Shown here in pieces: positions 44,016-50,929 of a stretch of DNA of 57,193 nt. The stretch comes from CALVGQ01 sp964368495 (GTDB taxonomy: Bacteria; Bacillota_I; Bacilli_A; Erysipelotrichales; Erysipelotrichaceae): contig CAYJAJ010000011.1 of the NCBI GenBank assembly GCA_964368495.1, positions 1-57,193 of the forward strand, given 5' to 3'. The position numbers and the translations under genes are program-made. The notes under the pieces were generated by a model. That model saw only the letters and a program-made list of their open reading frames with translations. It searched no databases and was not told the origin of the DNA. The first letter of the stretch is position 1. Each line of letters starts with the position of its first letter.

Positions 44016-45000
44016 AAATAAGAATAAAAAATTAGACGGTGAAGAAATATTAACACCGACAAAATTGATGGTTCAACGCTTCTTAAAAAATAAATTAGCT
44101 GTGTTTGGATTGATTATGTTTAGCTTAATCACTGTATCAGTTATTATTACTCAATTATATATCACTTTTACAGATTACAACTTAGCGAACATCGATTTAA
44201 CTCAAAAATATCTACCGCCATCGAGCGAGTTCTTATTTGGTACAGATGAATTTGGTAGAGATAATTTACCACGTGTTTTCTTAGGTGGATTTTTATCAAT
44301 TCAAATTGGTTTCATCGCTGCACTAATTTCTGTTTCTGTGGGATTAATTGTCGGTGGTGTAGCTGGGTTTTATGGTAAATCAGTAGATAACATTTTAATG
44401 CGTTTTACTGAAATTGTATCAAGTTTTCCATTTTTACCAATTGCCTTTACTGTAGCGGTAATTTTCATCGATTTAGAGCCAGAACTTCGTTTATACTTAA
44501 TGATGTTTATCATTGGTTTATTAGGCTGGACAGGGTTAGCACGTATGGTTCGAGCACAAATTTTATCTCTTCGTGAACAAGAATTCATGACAGCGTGTCG
44601 TTCACTAGGGATAAAACCTTGGAAACAAATTACTCGTCATTTATTACCAAATACTATTGCTTACGTTATTGTTAATGCGACAACTGCATTCTCTGGAGCA
44701 ATTTTGTCAGAAGCTTCATTATCATATTTAGGATTATCAGTTTCTGAGCCAATTCCTACTTGGGGAGGATTGTTATATCGTTCTTCTTCATCTATCATTA
44801 TGCGTCAATATCCATGGATGTGGATATTTCCGGGACTTTTATTATTTCTTTTGATTTTAAGTGTTAACTTAGTTGGGGAAGGTATGCGTGATGCTGTTGA
44901 CCCTAAATCTCAAGTAAAATTTAGAAAACAAGAGACTGAAAGTATTTTTAAAAGACTTTTTGCTAAAAAGCAAAAAGAGGAAGGAGTTAGCCATGAGTGA
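44008..45000 (+). CDS. oppC: Oligopeptide ABC transporter permease OppC
   Basis: This 330-residue permease is the partner of OppB. Its first helix KNKLAVFGLIMFSLITVSVII is followed by the LFGTDEFGRDNLPRVFLGG motif (~72-90) typical of OppC/DppC. The EAA loop reads TACRSLGIKPWKQITRHLLPN near 194-214. RBS AGGAGG lies within the end of oppB. It overlaps the oppD start by 8 bp. Confidence 0.95.
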   Translation: MIKNKNKKLDGEEILTPTKLMVQRFLKNKLAVFGLIMFSLITVSVIITQLYITFTDYNLANIDLTQKYLPPSSEFLFGTDEFGRDNLPRVFLGGFLSIQIGFIAALISVSVGLIVGGVAGFYGKSVDNILMRFTEIVSSFPFLPIAFTVAVIFIDLEPELRLYLMMFIIGLLGWTGLARMVRAQILSLREQEFMTACRSLGIKPWKQITRHLLPNTIAYVIVNATTAFSGAILSEASLSYLGLSVSEPIPTWGGLLYRSSSSIIMRQYPWMWIFPGLLLFLLILSVNLVGEGMRDAVDPKSQVKFRKQETESIFKRLFAKKQKEEGVSHE

Positions 45001-46009
45001 TAACGTAATTTTAGATGTTGTCAATCTGCATACTTACTTTACGACGGATAAAGGTGTAGTAAAAGCAGTAAACGGAGTTGATTTTAAAGTTAAAAAAGGA
45101 AAAACATTAGGAATAGTAGGAGAAAGTGGATCTGGAAAATCAGTTACATCAATGAGCATTTTACGCTTATTGGAATGGCCTGGTAACATTGAAGATGGAA
45201 AAATCTTATATTCTAAAGATGGTAAACAAGTAAATTTAGCAACAGTTTCTGAAAAAGAAATGATGAAAATTCGTGGAAATAATATTTCTATGATTTTTCA
45301 AGAGCCAATGACAAGTCTTAATCCAGTATTCAAAATTGGAAAACAAATTTCAGAAACATTAATTTTACATCAAAACATCTCTAAACAAGATGCTCATCAA
45401 AAATCAATTGACTTATTAAGTGAAGTTAAGATTCCTCGTCCTGAAGAAGTAGTTAATAATTATCCTCATCAACTATCAGGAGGAATGAGACAACGTGTTA
45501 TGATAGCTATGGCGTTAGCATGTCGTCCAGATATTTTAATTGCAGATGAGCCAACAACAGCTCTTGATGTAACAATTCAAGCGCAAATACTTAAGTTAAT
45601 GAATGATTTAAAAAATGATAATGGAACTGCTATTATGTTTATTACTCATGACTTAGGTGTAATTAATCAAATGGCTGATGATGTTGCGGTAATGTACTGT
45701 GGGGAAATTGTAGAATACGCTGATGTGGATACAATATTCCTTCCTTCTAGCAAATATTCTCATCCATATACTGAAGGATTACTAGTTTCGATTCCTCGTT
45801 TAGAAGATGATAGTAATTCACGATTAGAACCTATTCCTGGTAGTGTGCCTCACCCTCTTAATTTGCCAAAAGGATGTAAGTTTGCTCCACGCTGCAAATA
45901 TGCTACTGAAAAATGCAACAATGAGCATCCAACTTTACAAGATTTAGGTAACGGGCAAAAAGTGCGTTGCTTCTATCCAGTGAAAGGAGTGCGTAACAAT
46001 GACAAATAA
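44993..46009 (+). CDS. oppD: Oligopeptide ABC transporter ATPase OppD
   Basis: This 338-residue ATPase pairs with OppF. Walker A GESGSGKSV near residue 43, signature LSGGMRQR near 160, and Walker B ILIADEPTTALDVT near 181. The C-terminal oligopeptide-transporter extension has the four-Cys-type segment GCKFAPRCKYATEKCNNEHP near 299-318, which binds an iron-sulfur cluster in some homologues. ATG 44993 follows GAAGGAG and is chosen over an upstream in-frame codon. Confidence 0.95.
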   Translation: MSDNVILDVVNLHTYFTTDKGVVKAVNGVDFKVKKGKTLGIVGESGSGKSVTSMSILRLLEWPGNIEDGKILYSKDGKQVNLATVSEKEMMKIRGNNISMIFQEPMTSLNPVFKIGKQISETLILHQNISKQDAHQKSIDLLSEVKIPRPEEVVNNYPHQLSGGMRQRVMIAMALACRPDILIADEPTTALDVTIQAQILKLMNDLKNDNGTAIMFITHDLGVINQMADDVAVMYCGEIVEYADVDTIFLPSSKYSHPYTEGLLVSIPRLEDDSNSRLEPIPGSVPHPLNLPKGCKFAPRCKYATEKCNNEHPTLQDLGNGQKVRCFYPVKGVRNNDK

Positions 46010-47555
46010 AAATAATGATGTTTTACTTCGCGTAAAGAAGCTTAAAAAATATTTTCCAATCAAAAAAGAAGGTATTTTCGCAGAGCAAAAATATGTTCGT
46101 GCAAATGATGGAATTACGCTTGATATTTATACTGGAGAAACAGTAGGGTTAGTAGGAGAGTCTGGCTGTGGTAAATCTACACTTGGGCGTGTCTTGCTTC
46201 AATTGTACCCGCAAACTGCTGGAGCTACATTCTATTATGGTCGTAGCCTTGAAGATGTTGCACCGAAATATGTTTTAAAGACTATTAGAAATATTAAAAA
46301 AGATGTAGTAGAATTCGAAAAAAATCGTGAACTTCGACGTCAATGTAAAGCAAAATTAGAAGCAGCAAATACTGAGACTGATATTGCAAAAGCACAAAAA
46401 GAATTCGATGCTGTTGATGCTAAAATTGATAATTATTTTGATACGACAGTTAAAATATTCGGACCACTTACGCTTTGTGATAATTTAGATGCAGCAAGCA
46501 CTGTATTAACTAAGTGGTACACTGTTAAAGGGAAACAAATTGATTTGTCGCGCAAAATAGGTTTGCTAGAAGTTCATATTGATGCTGAAATCAGTGAAAA
46601 AGGTGAGAAATCTTCTGCAGTTGAAAAAAGCAATGCTCAATTGGCTGATTTAAATAAACAGTATGATGCACTTAATAGTGAACTGTTGTCAATTAAAAAT
46701 GAAATTGATGCATTGAAAGAGCCACTTAAATCAAATAAGAAGTTTGAAAGATTAGAATCTCGTTTGGATTCAGGGATTGATTTAGCACGTTTAACAACTG
46801 AAGAAATGCGTCTATTACGCACTGACTTACAAATTATTTTTCAAGATCCATATTCTTCATTAAATCCACGTATGACTGTTGGACAACTTATTGGTGAAGC
46901 CTTAGTCACTCATGGATATTATAAAGAAGGAAGTCAAAAATTGACTGATTACATTACTGATTTAATGGAAAAATGTGGTCTTTCAGCTTACATGATTCAC
47001 CGTTATCCACATGAGTTTTCAGGTGGACAACGTCAACGTATTGGTATAGCACGTGCATTAGCGCTACAACCTAAATTCGTTGTTTGTGATGAAGCTGTTA
47101 GTGCTTTGGATGTTTCTATTCAGTCACAAGTAATCAACTTGCTAAGAGATTTCCGTGAGGAACAAGATTTCACATATCTATTTATTTCTCATGATTTAGG
47201 TGTTGTTAAATACATCAGTGATCGTATTGGTGTTATGTATCTTGGTAATTTAGTTGAGTTAGCTGGTACAGATGATACATTCGCTAAACCTTTACATCCC
47301 TATACTCAAGCACTTCTTGCTGCTATTCCTACAACAGATGTGGATAAGCGTGCAGATTTGAAACCTCTTGAGGGAGATGTTCCAAGCCCTGTGAATCCAC
47401 CAAAAGGATGTAAGTTTCACACACGTTGTGAAAAATGCATGGATATTTGTAAGAAAGAAATTCCAGTATGGCTTGAAGCTGAACCTAATCATTTTGTAGC
47501 TTGTCACTTATATGATTCATTAATTAAAAATAATGATGAAACAGGTAGTTTATAG
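45999..47555 (+). CDS. oppF: Oligopeptide ABC transporter ATPase OppF with coiled-coil insertion
   Basis: This 518-residue protein is the OppF-type ATPase. Walker A GESGCGKST lies near residue 54, then roughly residues 80-262 are an extra segment rich in Lys, Glu, Asp and Ala with heptad character (for example KAQKEFDAVDAKIDN and KSNAQLADLNKQYDALNSEL). The normal sequence resumes at LTTEEMRLLRTDLQIIFQDPYSSLNP (~264-289), with signature FSGGQRQR and VVCDEAVSALDVS afterwards. Ordinary OppF has about 310-330 residues. Insertions at about this place are known in mycoplasma OppF (family knowledge). The C-terminal GCKFHTRCEKCMDICKKE resembles that of OppD. RBS AAAGGAGTG. Confidence 0.95.
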   Translation: MTNKNNDVLLRVKKLKKYFPIKKEGIFAEQKYVRANDGITLDIYTGETVGLVGESGCGKSTLGRVLLQLYPQTAGATFYYGRSLEDVAPKYVLKTIRNIKKDVVEFEKNRELRRQCKAKLEAANTETDIAKAQKEFDAVDAKIDNYFDTTVKIFGPLTLCDNLDAASTVLTKWYTVKGKQIDLSRKIGLLEVHIDAEISEKGEKSSAVEKSNAQLADLNKQYDALNSELLSIKNEIDALKEPLKSNKKFERLESRLDSGIDLARLTTEEMRLLRTDLQIIFQDPYSSLNPRMTVGQLIGEALVTHGYYKEGSQKLTDYITDLMEKCGLSAYMIHRYPHEFSGGQRQRIGIARALALQPKFVVCDEAVSALDVSIQSQVINLLRDFREEQDFTYLFISHDLGVVKYISDRIGVMYLGNLVELAGTDDTFAKPLHPYTQALLAAIPTTDVDKRADLKPLEGDVPSPVNPPKGCKFHTRCEKCMDICKKEIPVWLEAEPNHFVACHLYDSLIKNNDETGSL

Positions 47556-47743
47556 TGAAATTTACAAGAGATAAAGAACAATATAATGAAGTGGACAGAG
47601 AAATTGAAGAATTAAAAAGAACAGTTAATCTGGAAGAAAATGATATAAAAGCGATTATTATCGCAGCATTGACTACCATTGTTCCTTTTGCGATATTGAT
47701 TTTTGGTCTTGTGATGTTAGTGGTTTGGCTAATGTTTACTTAA
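47555..47743 (+). CDS. Small single-pass membrane protein at the end of opp
   Basis: This 62-residue protein starts with GTG overlapping the oppF stop codon (TAGTG), so it is probably translated by coupling, as no strong RBS is seen. The first 30 residues are charged and helical (DREIEELKRTVNLEENDIKA), and the rest is one long hydrophobic segment (about 33-61). It is not recognised. A role as an accessory or stabilising subunit of the Opp complex is a guess from position. A strong terminator follows. Confidence 0.7.
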   Translation: MKFTRDKEQYNEVDREIEELKRTVNLEENDIKAIIIAALTTIVPFAILIFGLVMLVVWLMFT

Positions 47744-47750
47744 TTCATAT

Positions 47751-47782
47751 AAAACTGAAATGATAACCATTTCAGTTTTTTT
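47751..47782 (+). terminator. Rho-independent terminator after opp operon
   Basis: AAAACTGAAATG/CATTTCAGTTTT (47751-47762, 47768-47779) followed by T residues. Confidence 0.88.
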
Positions 47783-47813
47783 ATTGAAATAAAGGTTTTT
47801 TACCTATTATTTC

Positions 47814-47853
47814 CTTGCTTGAATATGTGGATTTTTGGCAAGACTATCCATAT
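47814..47853 (+). promoter_or_regulatory. Structured leader of sigG (hairpin, possible pseudoknot)
   Basis: ATGTGGAT (47825-47832) pairs with ATCCATAT (47846-47853) with one G-U, ending just before the GGAGG RBS. Loop bases GCAAG (47838-47842) are complementary to CTTGC (47814-47818), which would close a pseudoknot. A hairpin in the B. subtilis sigG leader is known to tune translation; that link is by analogy. Confidence 0.45.
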
Positions 47854-47868
47854 TGTTGGAGGTCAATT

Positions 47869-48642
47869 ATGGGTAGATATAAAGTTGAAATTAATGGAAT
47901 CAATACATCAACACTTCCGGTATTAAAAAATAAAGAAATGGTTGAATTATTTAAACGTCTTCAAAGCGGTGAAATAGAATGTAAAGAAAAATTAATCTTA
48001 GGGAATTTAAAATTAGTTTTGTCTATGTCGCAACGATTTGTTCATCGTGTAGATAACATGGATGATTTATTTCAAATAGGTTGTGTCGGTCTAATTAAAG
48101 CCATTGATAATTTTGATTTAAAACATGAAGTTCGTTTCTCTACATATGCGGTGCCAATGATTGTTGGAGAAATGAAAAGATACTTGCGTGATAATCAAAT
48201 GATTCGTGTATCAAGACAATTAAAGGAGTTAGCATATAAAGTTTTAAGAGAAAAAGAGATTTTTATTCACGAAAATCAAAAAGAACCGACTTATGAAGAA
48301 CTTGCGAATATACTTAATGTCACTGAAAAAGAAGTGCGTGATAGTCTAGAATCTCTTCAAAGTGTTGTCAGTATATTTGAACCGATTTATCAAGATGATA
48401 ATGATACTTTATACATTTTGGATCAAATACAAGATGATAAAAATGAAATTGATTTGCTACAAAATAAAATTGCATTGCGAAAAAGCCTAAAACACCTCAA
48501 TGCAAAAGAGTTTGATATCATCAAACAACGATATTATGATGGAAAAACACAAGTCGAAATTGCTAACGAATTAGGAATCTCACAAGCTCAAGTTTCTCGT
48601 CTTGAAAAAAATGCACTCAATTCTTTGAAAAAAGAATTATAA
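47869..48642 (+). CDS. sigG: RNA polymerase sporulation sigma factor, sigma-G type
   Basis: This 257-residue sigma-70 family factor matches sigma-G. It has the N-terminal YKVEINGINTSTLPVLKNKEMVELFKRLQSGE, region 2 (LVLSMSQRFVHRVDNMDDLFQIGCVGLIKAIDNFD, FSTYAVPMIVGEMKRYLRDN) and region 4 (HLNAKEFDIIKQRYYDGKTQVEIANELGISQAQVSRLE). In spore formers sigma-G directs late forespore genes. The frame is open upstream to 47815 but ATG 47869 has TTGGAGG and gives the family length. Its usual neighbours spoIIGA and sigE are not here; opp genes precede it. It is followed by ylmC as in B. subtilis. Confidence 0.93.
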   Translation: MGRYKVEINGINTSTLPVLKNKEMVELFKRLQSGEIECKEKLILGNLKLVLSMSQRFVHRVDNMDDLFQIGCVGLIKAIDNFDLKHEVRFSTYAVPMIVGEMKRYLRDNQMIRVSRQLKELAYKVLREKEIFIHENQKEPTYEELANILNVTEKEVRDSLESLQSVVSIFEPIYQDDNDTLYILDQIQDDKNEIDLLQNKIALRKSLKHLNAKEFDIIKQRYYDGKTQVEIANELGISQAQVSRLEKNALNSLKKEL

Positions 48643-48692
48643 AATTCGACATAATATGATTGTTTTATGCATAGATTATAACAGGTGATTGT

Positions 48693-48956
48693 ATGAAAAT
48701 GAGCGTATTAAATAAAAAACAAGTTATATCTATTCAAGATGGTCAAATATTAGGTAAGATTGTGGATTTTGAATATGAGCCACAAAGCTTTAAAATTGAA
48801 TCTTTTTGTATTAAAAAAAAGTGTAATTTTTTGACCTATATTTTTCAAATATTTTTAAACGATTTAGAGACAGTGATTAAGACAGAAAGAATTGTATCCG
48901 TTGGAAATGATGTAGTTTTAGTCGACTGTGCAATTCGTAAGAAAAAGAATAAGTAA
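48693..48956 (+). CDS. ylmC: YlmC/YmxH family PRC-barrel protein
   Basis: This 87-residue protein has a PRC-barrel fold (IQDGQILGKIVDFEYEPQSFKIESFCI) and belongs to the YlmC/YmxH group, which is tied to sporulation in many Bacillota but has no defined function. It lies 50 bp after sigG and before sepF, the same order as in B. subtilis. RBS AGGTGA. A terminator follows. Confidence 0.8.
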   Translation: MKMSVLNKKQVISIQDGQILGKIVDFEYEPQSFKIESFCIKKKCNFLTYIFQIFLNDLETVIKTERIVSVGNDVVLVDCAIRKKKNK

Positions 48957-48970
48957 AATAATTACTAAAG

Positions 48971-49005
48971 CGATTTAAAAATTACAATTCTTAAATCGTT
49001 TTTAT
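48971..49005 (+). terminator. Terminator between ylmC and sepF
   Basis: CGATTTAA/TTAAATCG (48971-48978, 48991-48998) followed by TTTTTATTT. A TATAAT at 49041 shortly after may be the -10 of a separate sepF promoter. Confidence 0.7.
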
Positions 49006-49075
49006 TTATAAAAAATGCAAGACAATAGCTAAAAATATGGTATAATTGTTGATGATATCAGGAGGATTTATCAAT

Positions 49076-49489
49076 ATGATAACTAAAAAAATCAAAAATT
49101 TATTCACAGTTGAAGAAGACGATGAAGAAATGGATGAAGCAATAGAAATGACTGAAGAAGAAGCATCACGCTACACTCATTATGAAAAAGGAACAGATAA
49201 TCCTAAACTTAAAAAAGCAAGTAATGCAGTACTTGTGTTATTTGAACCTCGTTCTTTATCAGATGCCCATGAAATCGGGAGCCATTTAATGAAAACAAAA
49301 GCTGCTGTAGTAAATATGCACCGTTTGGATGCAGGCACTGCACGCCGCGTATGTGATTTTTTAACTGGCGTTGTGTTTGCCCTTCAAGGTGATAAAGTTT
49401 TAGTTGGTGACAATGTTTACTTATTTACACCAAATTCTATTGGAGTTGATGGACAAATTGACGTAACAAATCAAAATGAAGAAAAATAA
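49076..49489 (+). CDS. sepF: Cell division protein SepF
   Basis: SepF links FtsZ filaments to the membrane and aids septum formation. The 137-residue protein starts with a short amphipathic membrane-binding segment (ITKKIKNLF), then an acidic linker, then the SepF core: VLVLFEPRSLSDAHEIGSHL, KAAVVNMHRLDAGTARRVCDFLTGVVFALQGD. Start ATG 49076 has CAGGAGGA; an upstream in-frame TTG at 49046 is rejected. It overlaps ylmH by 14 bp. Confidence 0.95.
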   Translation: MITKKIKNLFTVEEDDEEMDEAIEMTEEEASRYTHYEKGTDNPKLKKASNAVLVLFEPRSLSDAHEIGSHLMKTKAAVVNMHRLDAGTARRVCDFLTGVVFALQGDKVLVGDNVYLFTPNSIGVDGQIDVTNQNEEK

Positions 49490-50222
49490 TTATAAAGAAT
49501 CTGATTTGTTTTATTCAAGATTAATGGATTTATATAGTCAATGTGATCGCTATCATGAACAAGTGAATACACAGTTTTTTAATGAAGAAGAATTAGCGAA
49601 AGCAGTAAAGTTTTTAGGTAAGAAGTATCTTTATAAAATAGATGGTGGTTATCCAAATGCTCGTCGCTCACGGATAGCCTTTCTTTATGATGAAGATGAA
49701 TATATGAGCGATATTGTATGCTTGGTGTCTAAAGTGAATCAGAAGTTTGTGAAAATTACACATAGTGATGTTTTAGGGGCTTTGATGTCACTTGAAATAG
49801 ATAGAAATCATTTTGGAGATCTATTTGTATTAAATGAACAAATCGTTGTCTACGTAACGAAAATGATGGCAGAATATGTAAAAAGTGGATGCACTCAAAT
49901 TCATCACAATAAGGTTCGTTTTGAAATTTCTAGTGATCATTTATATGCTGAGCAAGAATATAGTGTTCAATCGATTAATATAGCAAGTTTTCGTCTTGAT
50001 AATGTTGTAAGTGCATTGGTTCCTTGTTCAAGAAAAGATGCAGTTCAAATTATTAAGCTGAAACAAGTATCAATCAATCATGAAGTTATTGAAGATTGTA
50101 GCAAATTATGTCATAATGGTACTGTTATATCGATTTCAAGATGTGGACGCTTTGAAATAATTGATGAGGGGAAAACATCGAGGAAAGATAGACATATAGT
50201 TAAAGTTAAAAAGTTTTTGTAA
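49476..50222 (+). CDS. ylmH: YlmH family S4-domain RNA-binding protein
   Basis: This 248-residue protein belongs to the YlmH family near sepF/divIVA. It has an N-terminal YlmH domain (KAVKFLGKKYLYKIDGGYPNARRSRIAFLYDE) and an S4 RNA-binding domain in the last ~70 residues (NVVSALVPCSRKDAVQIIKLKQVSINHEVIED). In B. subtilis YlmH has been linked to rescue of stalled ribosomes. It overlaps sepF and is 12 bp from divIVA, so it is part of one operon. Confidence 0.92.
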   Translation: MKKNNYKESDLFYSRLMDLYSQCDRYHEQVNTQFFNEEELAKAVKFLGKKYLYKIDGGYPNARRSRIAFLYDEDEYMSDIVCLVSKVNQKFVKITHSDVLGALMSLEIDRNHFGDLFVLNEQIVVYVTKMMAEYVKSGCTQIHHNKVRFEISSDHLYAEQEYSVQSINIASFRLDNVVSALVPCSRKDAVQIIKLKQVSINHEVIEDCSKLCHNGTVISISRCGRFEIIDEGKTSRKDRHIVKVKKFL

Positions 50223-50234
50223 GGGGGTGCTACT

Positions 50235-50699
50235 ATGTCGGATAAGCAATCGAAGTTTCGATTAGTTAAATCGGGATATGATCGTTTTGCGGTTGATAAT
50301 GCTGTAGAGGATTATCAAAGGACTATAGAGGACTTAAAAAAACAAATCGAAGTTTATAATTTGCAGATTAAACATTCAAATGAGCAACTTGAGCTAATTA
50401 AAAGCCGTTATAGTGAGGTTTTTGAAGGATTACAAGGTAAAGAAAAGGCTGCTGATGAAATTGCAAGATTATCACTTCGTGAAGCAAATCGAATTATTGA
50501 AACTGCTCAAAACAATGCAGATTTGATAATACAGGAGGCTTTAACTACTGCTAAGTTAATTTTAGTGGAAATAACAAACTTATCTAATCAAGTAGTTGAT
50601 AGAAAAGAAGATATGATGAAGCAAGCGGAAGAATTAAAAAACATTGTGGAGCAATTTGATGTTCCAAAAGTTCAAGCGATGCGACATATCAAAAAATAA
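50235..50699 (+). CDS. divIVA: DivIVA domain protein
   Basis: This 154-residue coiled-coil protein marks cell poles and septa. The N-terminal part (KFRLVKSGYDRFAVDNAVEDYQ) has the membrane-binding GYD of DivIVA/GpsB, and a long helix covers about residues 30-150. It keeps the usual position between ylmH and ileS. RBS AGGGGGTG. Confidence 0.92.
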   Translation: MSDKQSKFRLVKSGYDRFAVDNAVEDYQRTIEDLKKQIEVYNLQIKHSNEQLELIKSRYSEVFEGLQGKEKAADEIARLSLREANRIIETAQNNADLIIQEALTTAKLILVEITNLSNQVVDRKEDMMKQAEELKNIVEQFDVPKVQAMRHIKK

Positions 50700-50704
50700 A
50701 GATG

Positions 50705-50908
50705 AAGAATGGGACATGCTTAACCTTTATGGTAATTAGAGAAGTCACGGTTGGTGAAAGTGATTCAAGTAAAGAGGTAGATATCACCCAGGAGTTGCAG
50801 TGTAATAACTGACGTTGTCGGCGTTAACGAATGAAGTGCATGATTTACTCATGAACTAAGGTGGTACCGCGAAACTATTTCGTCCTTAGAAATAAGGACT
50901 TTTTTTTA
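50705..50908 (+). promoter_or_regulatory. T-box riboswitch of ileS (isoleucine specifier)
   Basis: The conserved T-box AAGGTGGTACCGCG lies at 50858-50871, and an ATC codon at 50783-50785 sits where the specifier loop is expected. It ends with a terminator (GTCCTTA/TAAGGAC at 50882-50899, then eight T). Uncharged tRNA-Ile should bind and allow read-through into ileS. Confidence 0.92.
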
Positions 50909-50929
50909 ATTATAAAGGAGGATTTTAAA

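Noticed and set aside
47815..47868. N-terminal extension of SigG from TTG 47815
   Set aside because: The strong RBS before ATG 47869 and the sigma-G family length favour the shorter protein; the upstream codons overlap a hairpin.
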